A stretch of DNA of 64,000 nt from AP-15 sp963700195 (GTDB lineage Bacteria > Pseudomonadota > Alphaproteobacteria > ATCC43930 > CGMCC-115725), in contig CAVOWQ010000047.1 of the NCBI GenBank assembly GCA_963700195.1, positions 1 through 64,000 of the forward strand, written 5' to 3'. Under the pieces are notes generated by a model. That model searched no databases. It was not told the DNA's origin and saw only the letters and a list, made by a program, of their open reading frames with translations. Positions within the stretch are counted from its first letter, which is position 1, and each line of letters starts with the position of its first letter. The position numbers were made by a program, and so were the translations under genes. Below, in pieces: positions 54,799-63,249 of this stretch.

Positions 54799-54860
54799 CC
54801 TTCGGTGCCGACAATCTGCCAGCTCGGCCCGGGGTTGGCCCCGACCGTCACAGAGGCTTT
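54735..54860 (-). pseudogene. orphan FG-GAP-like repeat unit
   Basis: Minus-strand frame reads SVTVGANPGPSWQIVGTEGY, then DGDGKSDVLWQNTNG, one 42-residue unit matching those in the repeat protein at 55275-57242. No start, stop or further units belong to it. It overlaps the 3' end of the MFS frame and is evidently a broken-off copy. Confidence 0.7.
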
Positions 54861-54871
54861 CGTAAGATGCA

Positions 54872-55189
54872 CGACATCGGCGGCGGGGCGGCGCGTCTCG
54901 CTGTTTTTGCTGTTATTTGCAGCGAATCATCAGCGATCGGCATGTCGTCCTCCGCGGCAATCCTCGACGGCCGATGGTTCCGGGGTTTGAAAACAGCTGG
55001 ATAACATTTGGCTCGACCGTTGTTCTTCTCGGTAGTGGTGGCACTAATGCAACAATCGCAAGCTGTCATTCCGACGAGTTTCCCTTCGGCGATTTGAATG
55101 AGAGCCGCAAGCTTCGTATCATAACCAGCAATATTTGTCAATATGACAAATATTGTCGGTTCCCCATCCCGATCAGATCCCTCCTGCTC
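54872..55189. other. gap between FG-GAP remnant and duplicated hlyD end
   Basis: About 320 bases of no recognisable coding sequence. It contains a 9-bp palindrome-like AATATTTGTCAATATGACAAATATT at 55128-55152, an almost perfect inverted repeat (AATATTTGTCA / TGACAAATATT). Confidence 0.5.
55128..55152. repeat. AT-rich inverted repeat
   Basis: AATATTTGTCA and TGACAAATATT are perfect complements around a 3-base centre, in an otherwise GC-rich locus. It could be an operator or a protein-binding site at a recombination junction. No adjacent gene claims it. Confidence 0.5.
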
Positions 55190-55262
55190 CCGAAGGGTGG
55201 AGAGGCGCAAAACGATTATGCTTCTGGTCGGCTCTCACGGCTCGCGCAGGCGTTCGCCGATA
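55190..55262 (-). repeat. duplicated hlyD 3' end with REP half
   Basis: On the minus strand this stretch reads RIIGERLREP-stop, a copy of the HlyD C-terminus RVIGESLREP at 57762-57790, and is followed by the same bases (through TTCTGGTC, CATTATGC-type sequence and a CTCTCC/GGAGAG hairpin half) seen at 57716-57770. About 70 bases are shared with roughly ten mismatches. Confidence 0.75.
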
Positions 55263-55274
55263 ATTCGCCGGCTG

Positions 55275-57242
55275 TCAGGAGGCGGCGTGGATATGCCAGG
55301 CGGGGCCCAGATTGGTGCCGACCAGCCCTTCGAAGGTCGGGGTTGTGCCGTTCATCAGCCAGACCGCGGCTTGGCCGTTGGTGTTCTGCCACAGGATGTC
55401 GGATTTGCCGTCACCATTGTAGTCGCCGGTGCCTGCGATCTGCCAGCCCGGTCCCGGGTTTGCGCCGACCGTCACTTCGCCGAACGGGGTGGTGCCGTTC
55501 ATCAGCCAGATCGCGGCCTGGCCGTTGGTGTTCTGCCACAGGATATCGGCGTCGCCGTCGCCGCTGAAATCGCCGGTGCCGACGATGTGCCAGCTCGGTC
55601 CGGGTTGCCGATCACCAACTCGCTGATCGGCACGGTGTTGTTGATCAGCCAAACCGCCGGCTGGCCGTTGGTGTTCTGCCGCAGAATGTCGGACGTGCCG
55701 TCGCCGTCGAAGTCGCTGGTGCCGGCAATGTGCCACGACCGTCACTACGCTGAACGGGGTGGTGCCGTTCATCAGCCAGATCGCGGCCTGGCCGTTGGTG
55801 TTCTGCCACAGGATATCGGCGTCGCCGTCGCCGCTGAAATCGCCGGTGCCGACGATGTGCCAGCTCGGTCCCGGGTTGCCGATCACCGACTCGCTGATCG
55901 GGGTGGGGCCGTTCATCAGCCAGATTGCCGCCTGGCCATTGGTATTCTGCCACAATATGTCGGATTTGCCGTCGCCGTTGAAGTCGCCCGTGCCGGCAAT
56001 GTGCCAGCTCGGTCCCGGGTTGCGGGAGAATTCGGGTTATTGAGGCTGACGTCGATAAGAAGTCCACCCGGATTCGCACCTGCGACAGTCAGTTCGCTCG
56101 TCCCTGCCGAAGTTCCGTCCGTCACCCAGAGATTAGGGTGATCAGCAGCGTCATAAGCTACGAAGACAATTTCGCTGCCAAGGACAGTAAAATCGGGGTT
56201 CACAGCATCGGCAAACAGCCCTGCCGAATACGCAGCACTCACTGTCAGTTCGGTCGTCCCCGCCGCCGTCCCGTCTGTTACCCAAAGATTTAGGTGATGA
56301 TTGGCGTCGTAGCCTTCGAACACCGCTCTGCTACCGATAACCGTAAAATCAGGGCCGACAGGGGAGCTGAGGAAAACAACCCGCGAGAGTAAGCTCCCGC
56401 GACTGTGAGCTCGCGAGTACCTGCAGATGTCCCATCTGTCACCCAAAGCGTTTGGTTGTCACTCGCGTCTGTGCCTGCGAACAGCACCTTATTGCCCAGC
56501 ACCGTAAAATCAGGCTTAGGGTCGTCCAGAAACAGCCCCTCCGAAAACGCGCCAGTCACTGCCAGTTCGCTCGTCCCCGCCGCTGTCCCGTTCGTTACCC
56601 AAAGATATGCGCCGGCAAATAACGCTTCGTTACCAAAAACGGCAAAGGTGTTCGGGTTCAACGCATCGCCGGTGCCAGGTGCAGTGTCCGACAGCTCGGT
56701 CGTCCCGGCTGCCGTCCCGTCGGTTATCCAAAGACTCGAATGCCCGTTAGCGTCTGTGCCCAAAAATACCACCTTGTTGCCAAGGACCGTGAAATCGGGG
56801 GGTATTCTCCTCCGCTGAGCAGTCCAGTTTGGGACGCCCCTCCAACCGTCAGTTCGCTGATCCCTGCCGCGGTTCCGTCCGTCACCCAAAGTCCGATATG
56901 ACCGCTGGTATCGGATCCGGCGAACAGTGCCTCATTGCCGAGCACAGTAAAATCAGGCCCGACGGCTGCGAGCAATCCCGCGGTGTTAGCACCCGATACG
57001 CTTAGCTCGGTGGTTATCCCAGAAGCTAAGTCAGTCACCCACAGATTATAGTGATCACTGGAGTCATATCCCGTTATCAGAAGCTTTGCGCCAAGCACCG
57101 TAAAATCGGGCTTGGAAGCAATTAACCCCAGGTTGCTCGCGCCGGTGACGGTCAGTTCCTTGGTTCCCGACGCAGTACCGTCGGTCGCAAAGGGATTGAG
57201 TTTACCGTTCGAATCTATGGCCGCGTAGACCGCTGTCGTCAT
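55275..57242 (-). CDS. large repeat protein, probable type I secretion cargo (several frameshifts)
   Basis: About 655 residues if the frames are joined. It starts MTTAVYAAIDSNGKLNPFATDG with GGAGACAAGG before the ATG. The first two thirds hold eight units of about 60 residues, each with LWVTDGTAAGTTELTV followed by PDFTVLGNKVLFAGTD. The last third has five to six 45-residue FG-GAP-like units, NPGPSWHIVGTGDFSGDGDADILW then QNTNGQAAIWLMNGTTP, a calcium-binding beta-propeller-like pattern. No N-terminal signal. Frame changes near 56815, 56370, 56030, 55735 and 55605. It is the last gene of the secretion operon. Confidence 0.78.
55495..55876. repeat. 270-bp direct repeats (pairs of 45-residue units)
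   Basis: The block starting ATCAGCCAGATCGCGGCCTG at 55501 recurs at 55771, and about 110 bases are nearly identical. The 270-bp spacing equals two 45-residue FG-GAP units, so the array grew by duplication of pairs of units and will be prone to expansion or loss. Confidence 0.8.
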
Positions 57243-57267
57243 CGCCTTGTCTCCTTATGTCTCCGGA

Positions 57268-57552
57268 TCAGGGGAAGTTCGGCGACTTCGCCGGCGGGGG
57301 CGGCGAGGCGTCGCCTTCGGCGGAGACCGGGGGCGCGATGAGGCCCTGTTCGGCGAAGCGGGCGCGGACGTTTTCGAGAACGCCGAGGGCCTGCATGAAG
57401 CCTTGCAGCGGCAAGGCGACGGTGAATTCGACGACTGGCTGCAATTCGCGGTTCTCGCCGCGCTGAACGGCTTCGAGGCGGTGAAATTCGAGGCGCACGA
57501 CGCCGTTGACGACCGTCACCTCGCGCAGCCCGTCGCAGAAATATGTGGTCAC
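57268..57552 (-). CDS. small protein of the secretion locus
   Basis: 94 residues reading MTTYFCDGLREVTVVNGVVR, then LEFHRLEAVQRGENRELQPV and ALPLQGFMQALGVLENVRARF, with an acidic/Pro-rich tail SAEGDASPPPPAKSPNFP. Lacks a signal peptide or membrane helix. It sits between hlyD and the repeat protein on the same strand, 25 bases before the latter. Small proteins at this position occur in type I secretion loci, but I cannot name a function. Confidence 0.68.
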   Translation of the reverse strand: MTTYFCDGLREVTVVNGVVRLEFHRLEAVQRGENRELQPVVEFTVALPLQGFMQALGVLENVRARFAEQGLIAPPVSAEGDASPPPPAKSPNFP

Positions 57553-57589
57553 TCCAGGTCCTCCCTATGTTGCTTCGGTAGTGCTGCAG

Positions 57590-57740
57590 TTCCTCCCTCT
57601 CCGCCCTTGGGGGCGGAGAGGGTCGGGGTGAGGTGGGGGGGCGCCGGCGCTTCGAGCGGTGGCCCGCCCACCTCACCCTCCCAGCCCTGCGGCCTGGGCC
57701 CCTCCCTCTCCCCCCTGAAGGGCGGAGAGGGGCAAAGTCA
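57590..57740. repeat. REP/BIME-like intergenic element
   Basis: Composite of two inverted CTCTCCGCCC / GGGCGGAGAG hairpins at the ends (57595-57620 and 57705-57735) with a GTGAGGTGGG / CCCACCTCAC inner pair. A half copy accompanies the duplicated hlyD end at 55190-55215. Confidence 0.7.
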
Positions 57741-57759
57741 TTATGCTTCTGGTCAGTTC

Positions 57760-59130
57760 TCACGGCTCGCGCAGGCTTTCGCCGATGACGCGGGTGATCG
57801 GGTTCAGCACGTACTCCAATATCGAGCGGCGGCCGACTTTGATGTCGCAGACGGCGCGCATGCCGGGCCGCAATGCGAAGCCTTCCGGCAGGTTGCGGAA
57901 TTTGGTCTCTTTCAGTTCGATGCGGGCGCGGTAATGGGTGGGGCTCTGCCGCGCCTCCTTCTTGAGCTCGGGCGAGGACCCCTCCTCGCCGGTCTCGCGG
58001 GTGTTGTCGTCGCTCAGCGTGTCCGGGGTCAGCGCCTTCAGCTCGCCATAGGCGAGGCCGAATTGCTGCCACGGCAGTGCCTCCAATTTGATCGTCGCGC
58101 GGTCGCCGATATGGAGCCGCGCGACGTCGCGCGTGTCGACCTGCACCTCGAACAAGAGGGGAGCGTGGGTCGGCACCAGCCGCATCAAGGTCTCGGCTTC
58201 GCGCAATACCGAACCGGCGGGACGATGGGCGAGCTCGAGCACGGTGGCGTCCTCGGGCGCGGTGATCACCGCGAGGTCGTGGCGCATTTGCGCCTTCGAG
58301 AGACGCGCGGCCGTGGCGTCGCGGTCGCTGCGGTTCTGCGCGATGTCCTCGGACAATTTGCGCTGCCATTCCTGTACGAAACCGTCGCGCTCGGCTTCCG
58401 CCCCGGCGATCTGCTCGGCCAATTTCTGCTGTTCGCCGAGATTGGTGTCGAGGCGGGTCCTGGCGTCGACCAGATGCTGGCTCGCCTCGATCACATCAAT
58501 TTGGAGGAGAGGTCCTTGGCGACCAGCTGCTGGTACATGTCCTCCGCCTGGCTCGCCAGCCGGATCTGCTCCTGCGAGGTTCTTCACCTCGGTCTTGTGG
58601 GTGGCGAGGTCCGCCTTGTACTGCTCGGCCTTGCGTTCCGCGGCGCCGAGCTTGGCGGCGTACTCGGCCTGGCGCTTGCGGAAGACGTCGCGCTGCGTGC
58701 GCTCGTCGGCAGTAGGATTGGCCGGGTCGTAGGCGCGGCCGGCGAGCTCGGCGTCGAGCCGGTCGTAGGTCGCACTGAGATTGCGCAATTTGGCGGTCAG
58801 CTCGCCCATGTCGGCCAACGAGAATGTCGGGTCCAATGTCGCCAGCACGTCACCGGCCTTGACTTGCTGGCCCATCCTGACCGCAATCGAGCGGACGACG
58901 GAGGTCTCGACCGGCTGGATCACGATCTCGCTGTCGCTGGTGACGATCTTGCCGTTGGCGCTGACGAGGATGTCGACCTTCAGTACCGCCAATGCGATTG
59001 CCGCCGCCGCAATCAGGCCGACCATCAGCCACAGCACCAGCCGGCGGTGGGGCGGCACCCGCAGAACGGTTTGGAAATCGTAGTCGATCAGCGCGCGCGG
59101 CGTCGGCGCGCTCGACGGCGCGGCGGGCAT
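57760..59130 (-). CDS. HlyD-type type I secretion adaptor
   Basis: About 456 residues. Periplasmic adaptor (membrane fusion protein) of a type I exporter: short cytoplasmic N-terminus, one helix (LVLWLMVGLIAAAAIALAVL), a first lipoyl half (GKIVTSDSEIVIQPVETSVVRSIAVRMGQQVKAGDVLATLDPT), long coiled coil, second lipoyl half (LAVITAPEDATVLELAHRPAGSVLREAETLMRLVPTHAPL), beta-barrel and the conserved C-terminus LNPITRVIGESLREP. Two compensating indels (near 58575 and 58497) garble about 27 residues in the coiled coil without ending the frame. The ATG at 59130 is chosen; GTG at 59145 is possible. Confidence 0.86.
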   Translation of the reverse strand: MPAAPSSAPTPRALIDYDFQTVLRVPPHRRLVLWLMVGLIAAAAIALAVLKVDILVSANGKIVTSDSEIVIQPVETSVVRSIAVRMGQQVKAGDVLATLDPTFSLADMGELTAKLRNLSATYDRLDAELAGRAYDPANPTADERTQRDVFRKRQAEYAAKLGAAERKAEQYKADLATHKTEVKNLAGADPAGEPGGGHVPAAGRQGPLLQIDVIEASQHLVDARTRLDTNLGEQQKLAEQIAGAEAERDGFVQEWQRKLSEDIAQNRSDRDATAARLSKAQMRHDLAVITAPEDATVLELAHRPAGSVLREAETLMRLVPTHAPLLFEVQVDTRDVARLHIGDRATIKLEALPWQQFGLAYGELKALTPDTLSDDNTRETGEEGSSPELKKEARQSPTHYRARIELKETKFRNLPEGFALRPGMRAVCDIKVGRRSILEYVLNPITRVIGESLREP

Positions 59131-59164
59131 TGCGCCGCCGCGCACCGGCGGTACGGTGGTGAGG

Positions 59165-61177
59165 TCATTGGTACATCCTCGCCTGCTGGCTCCACAATTG
59201 CTTGTACGGCAGACAGCTGCCGAGCAAGGCTTCGTGCGGGCCGATCTGCACGAGGTGGCCGCCGTCGACGACGATGATCGCATCGGCGCGCGCCACAAAA
59301 GAGAGCCGGTGGGTGACCAGGATGATCGTGCGGCCGCGGGCGATCGCGGCGAGATGCTGCTGGATGATCGCTTCGCTCTCGGGGTCGAGCGAGCTGGTCG
59401 CCTCGTCGAAGATCAGCACCGGCGGGTCGTGGATGAGGGCCCGCGCGATCGCCAGGCGCTGGCGCTGGCCGCCCGACAGGTTGGTTGCGCTTTCTTCGAG
59501 GATTGTCGAATAGCCTTGCGGCAGCCGCTGGATGAATTCATGCGCACCGGCGAGCTGGGCGACCCGGACGACTTCGTCGAGCGAGGCGGCGGGCTTCGTC
59601 ATCGCGATATTCTCGCGCACCGTGCCGCGGAACAGAAAATTCTCCTGCAATACGACGCCGATCTGGGTGCGTAGATGAGCCAGATCGAGCTCCTTCAAAT
59701 CCTGGCCGTCGATATTCACGAGGCCGGCTTGCGGCCGGTAGAGACCCTGGATCAGCCGGGTGATCGTCGTCTTGCCCGAGCCGCTGCGGCCGACGATGCC
59801 GACAATCTGGCCGGGCTCGACCGCGAACGAGATTTCCTTGACCGCGGGGGTCGGCGATCCCGGATAGTGAAACGTCACACTGTCGAACTCGATATGGCCG
59901 CGAATGGTCGGAGCGAGCTGACCGGTCGACGGTTCGGGCGCGGTCTGCATCAATTGCGCGAGGAGCTTCAACGACAGCACCGAGCGCTGATAATCCTGCA
60001 TCAGCGACGAAGCGTGGATCAGCGGCTGCACCAGCCGCAGTCCCAGCATGTTGAAAGCGACGAGCGCGCCGACGGTCATCTGGTCGCTCAGCACGAACAA
60101 TGCGCCCAATGCGCCGATCCCGACGCTCATGCCGCGTTCGAGGCTGGCCACGACGCTGCGCGCGCTCGCCGCGGTGTGGTCGAGCGACAAGCTCCTATTG
60201 ACGGCCTCGTCGGTGTGGCGGCGCCAGCGCAGCATCGAGCGCGGCTCCAGCGCCAAGGTCTTGATCGTCGCAATGCCATTGAGGATCTCGAACAGGAAGG
60301 CCTTGCGGCGGCCCTCGATCTCATTGACCTCGGTCAGCCGCTTGCGGAAGGTGCGCGACATCGCCGCCAGGACGATAAAGGCGGTGGCCGAGACGCCGAG
60401 CACGATCAGGGTCAGCTGCCACGAATAGAGCAGCAGCACCGGCAGATAAATGATGACCGCGAGGAAATCGAGAAATGTATTGAACAACCGGCTCGCGAGG
60501 AAATCCCTGACGTTGTTCGCCTCCTGCAATTTGTAGGCGGTGACGCCGGACGGGTTGGCATGGAAGTAATCGATCGGCAGGCGCAGCAAATGCTCGATCG
60601 TGCTGTTGGCGACCTGGTAATCGAGGCGGCGCGTGATGAAGGCGAGCAGATAATTGCGCAGGTAGTTGAAGCCAGCGTCGAACAGGATCAGCACGCCGAC
60701 CCCGGCGCTCAATGCATAAAGTGTCGAGAACGCCTGGTTCGGCACCACCTTGTCGACGAGCAGCTGAAAGAAGATCGGCACCGACAGTCCGATCAGGTGC
60801 ATCACCAATGCCGCGACGACGATGTCGCGCATCAGGCGGCGCTCGGCAAACAGCTTGGTCGTGAACCATGAAAAGCCGAATGCCGTGTCGGCCTTGGTCG
60901 GCGGCAGCGGGGTGATTACGAGCGCGGCGCCGGCCCAGGCTCGCTCCAGATCTTCGCGCGCCAGGAAGAAGGGCTCGCCGTCCCGGAACATTAGGTCGGA
61001 GACGGCCACCTCCTCGGGCCCGTTGCGCCGCATCCCGACCAGCACGACGGCGTTCTTGTTGTCGAGCAATAGCAGGATCGGATGGCTGAACGGGGTGCTT
61101 CGCGAACCCTCCCAATCGAGCCGAGCGCGTTCGGCGCGCAGCCCAAATTCCCCGGCCAGCTCGACGAGGCGCGCCAC
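59165..61177 (-). CDS. type I secretion ABC exporter (peptidase-like N-terminal domain, LapB/HlyB type)
   Basis: 670 residues from a GTG at 61177. N-terminal C39-like domain lacking catalytic Cys/His (cargo docking only), membrane domain of about six helices (LMRDIVVAALVMHLIGLSVPIFFQLLVDKV, LYALSAGVGVLILFDAGFNYLRNYLLAF, etc.), and an ATPase domain: Walker A VGRSGSGKTTIT, signature NLSGGQRQRLAIARAL, Walker B VLIFDEATSSLDPESE, H-loop VTHRL. In the same frame conserved sequence continues upstream (WEVVSSETALACLFRLGAQNGVYAEIG) without a start codon before a stop at about 61315, so an indel near 61310 probably cut off the true start ATGAAAATG. The stop is 34 bases from the hlyD start. Confidence 0.88.
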   Translation of the reverse strand: MARLVELAGEFGLRAERARLDWEGSRSTPFSHPILLLLDNKNAVVLVGMRRNGPEEVAVSDLMFRDGEPFFLAREDLERAWAGAALVITPLPPTKADTAFGFSWFTTKLFAERRLMRDIVVAALVMHLIGLSVPIFFQLLVDKVVPNQAFSTLYALSAGVGVLILFDAGFNYLRNYLLAFITRRLDYQVANSTIEHLLRLPIDYFHANPSGVTAYKLQEANNVRDFLASRLFNTFLDFLAVIIYLPVLLLYSWQLTLIVLGVSATAFIVLAAMSRTFRKRLTEVNEIEGRRKAFLFEILNGIATIKTLALEPRSMLRWRRHTDEAVNRSLSLDHTAASARSVVASLERGMSVGIGALGALFVLSDQMTVGALVAFNMLGLRLVQPLIHASSLMQDYQRSVLSLKLLAQLMQTAPEPSTGQLAPTIRGHIEFDSVTFHYPGSPTPAVKEISFAVEPGQIVGIVGRSGSGKTTITRLIQGLYRPQAGLVNIDGQDLKELDLAHLRTQIGVVLQENFLFRGTVRENIAMTKPAASLDEVVRVAQLAGAHEFIQRLPQGYSTILEESATNLSGGQRQRLAIARALIHDPPVLIFDEATSSLDPESEAIIQQHLAAIARGRTIILVTHRLSFVARADAIIVVDGGHLVQIGPHEALLGSCLPYKQLWSQQARMYQ

Positions 61178-61571
61178 CGGCAGGCTGTCGCCCTCGATCA
61201 GGTTGCGGCGGCGGACGGCGCCGATCTCGGCATAGACCCCGTTCTGCGCGCCGAGGCGAAAGAGACAAGCGAGCGCAGTCTCGCTGGAGACGACCTCCCA
61301 GGAACATTTTCATTGGTTGTCGCGATGCTCATTCAATTCAACCATTTTGTACAAAAGAATGCGAATGGGAGGAGCCGAAGCGGCGGTCTTGCCGAACCAT
61401 AACGAGAGGTTCGAACGCGGCAACAAGGGAATGTCAACGGCGGAGTTCGGCCTCAACAGGGGAGGGGGCTTTTCGGTATTTCCGGACCGGCTATACCGCC
61501 CCGTCCCGACCCGGTATGTGGGCTAGATCACACAAAGATTTTTCTTCTGTTGAGGAACAGGATAGACGAAG

Positions 61572-61990
61572 ATGTGCCCTCCCGGCGGCGTCGTGCCGTC
61601 GTTGGCGCCGAAAGCAAAACACGTGAGCACCAGCGCCGGGGCGCCAACTCGGGCGCCGGCGCTGTCCGATCTGCTCGACCGCAAGCCTCATCTGTTGCGG
61701 CCGCTCGCGGCGCAACTCCTGCCGCCGGCTGCTCCCATGGACCCGGCGGAACGGCTTGGGATCGACCTGGCGTCGCGGCAGACGGCCGAGGATTGCCGGC
61801 GGGTGCTGGCCACCGTTCTGGAGGCTGTTATTCGCGGTGGGATGGCGCCCATCGACGGCGCGCGTATCGCAAAACGGGTAGGTGCCCGGTTGCGCGCCGT
61901 GGCACGCTTTACACGATCGGCGCGGCGGCTACGCAGCCTGCCGCAGATCGCGCTCCGACCAGATGGTCGCGAGCGCCCGGACCAGATGGT
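61572..61990 (+). CDS. hypothetical protein, 3' end unclear
   Basis: From the ATG at 61572 the frame reads KHVSTSAGAPTRAPALSDLL, then PMDPAERLGIDLASRQTAEDCRRVLATVLEAVIRGGMAPIDGARIAKRVGARLRAV, helical and plausible as a small regulatory or adaptor protein. The frame stays open to 62306, but from 61929 it is antisense to hemA, so the natural end is uncertain (I give about 61990). GAGGAAC lies 20 bases upstream, too far to be convincing. Not recognised. Confidence 0.4.
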
Positions 61991-63140
61991 CGATGTCGGC
62001 CTCGCTGTGCAATGGCGAGGGCGTCAATCGCAGCCGCTCGGTGCCGCGCGGCACGGTCGGGTAGTTGATCGGCTGTACATAGATTTGAAACTCGTCGAGC
62101 AGCCGATCGGTGATGTGCCGGCACAATACCGGGTCGCCGACGATGACCGGCACGATATGGCTCGGATTGTCGAGGTGCGGGATTTGGGCCGCGTCGAGCC
62201 GGCGCCGCAGCAGCCTGACACACTCTCGCAACCGGCGGCGTTCGGTGTAGCTGGTCTTCAGGTAGCGGATGCTGGCCAGGGCCGCCGCGGCCACAGCCGG
62301 CGGTAGCGCCGTCGTGAAGATAAAGCCGGAAGCGAAGCTGCGCACGAAATCGCACAGCGCCGCCGAGCCGGCAATATAGCCGCCGATGACGCCGAAGGCT
62401 TTCGCTAAGGTGCCCTCGATTACCGTCAGCCGGTGGCTGACACCCTCGCGCTCTGCAATGCCCCCGCCGCGCCGCCCGTAGAGCCCGACCGCGTGCACCT
62501 CGTCGCAATAGGTCATCGCCCCGTGCGCTTCGGCAACGTCGCACAATTCGGCAAGCGGCGCGATGTCGCCGTCCATCGAATAGACCGATTCGAACGCGAC
62601 CAGCTTCGGTACGGCGGGATCGAGCGCGGCCAGCTTACGGTCGAGGTCGGCGGGGTCGTTATGGGCGAAAGTCTGCTTCGCCGCCCGGCTGTGCCGGATG
62701 CCCTCGATCATCGAGGCGTGGTTCAATTCGTCGGACAGCACGACGCAACCCGGCAGCCGCGCCGCGAGCGTAGAGAGCGTCGCCCAGTTCGACATATAGC
62801 CGGAGTTGAACAGCAATGCGGCTTCGGTGCCGTGCAGATCGGCCAGCTCGCGTTCCAGCATGACGTGGTAATGGTTGGTGCCGGAAATGTTGCGGGTGCC
62901 ACCGGCGCCGGCGCCGCACCGGTCGATCGCGGCATGCATTGCCGCCAGCACCGCCGGGTGCTGGCCCATGCCGAGATAGTCGTTGGCGCACCACACCGTC
63001 ACCTCGGCGCAGCCCTGCCCGCTGTAGTGCAGCGCTCGCGGGAAATGCCCGGCTCGGCGTTCGAGATCGGCAAAGACGCGATAGCGTCCCTCGCGCCGCA
63101 AATCGCCCAGCTGCCGTTGGAAAAAGGCCTCGTAATCCAT
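61929..63140 (-). CDS. hemA: 5-aminolevulinate synthase (second copy)
   Basis: 403 residues, intact. Same enzyme as the copy at 29555-30760. Blocks: VTVWCANDYLGMGQHPAV, CGAGAGGTRNISGTNHYHVMLE, NHASMIEGIRHSRAAKQTF, FESVYSMDGDIAPLAELCDVAEAHGAMTYCDEVHAVGLYGRRGGG, the PLP lysine in IEGTLAKAFGVIGGYIAG, and YVQPINYPTVPRGTERLRLTPSPLH. The ATG at 63140 has GGAGG four bases upstream. A second ALAS is common in alphaproteobacteria with regulated tetrapyrrole demand; no bacteriochlorophyll genes are visible. It lies 110 bases downstream of the catalase-peroxidase, itself a heme enzyme. Confidence 0.93.
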   Translation of the reverse strand: MDYEAFFQRQLGDLRREGRYRVFADLERRAGHFPRALHYSGQGCAEVTVWCANDYLGMGQHPAVLAAMHAAIDRCGAGAGGTRNISGTNHYHVMLERELADLHGTEAALLFNSGYMSNWATLSTLAARLPGCVVLSDELNHASMIEGIRHSRAAKQTFAHNDPADLDRKLAALDPAVPKLVAFESVYSMDGDIAPLAELCDVAEAHGAMTYCDEVHAVGLYGRRGGGIAEREGVSHRLTVIEGTLAKAFGVIGGYIAGSAALCDFVRSFASGFIFTTALPPAVAAAALASIRYLKTSYTERRRLRECVRLLRRRLDAAQIPHLDNPSHIVPVIVGDPVLCRHITDRLLDEFQIYVQPINYPTVPRGTERLRLTPSPLHSEADIDHLVRALATIWSERDLRQAA

Positions 63141-63249
63141 CACGCCTCCTTATCCGCTGCCGATTGCGACGCCGGTTTCCGTGTCGTCTCTCATTCGGCG
63201 GTCGGACGCAGCTGGGCCTCAGCCGCGTCCGTCCGCCTCTCCGCGGGAA

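Noticed and set aside
55275..57242. CRISPR-like array because of regular repeats
   Set aside because: Repeats are 135-180 bp, coding, and vary by codon position; there are no short repeats with unique spacers and no cas genes.
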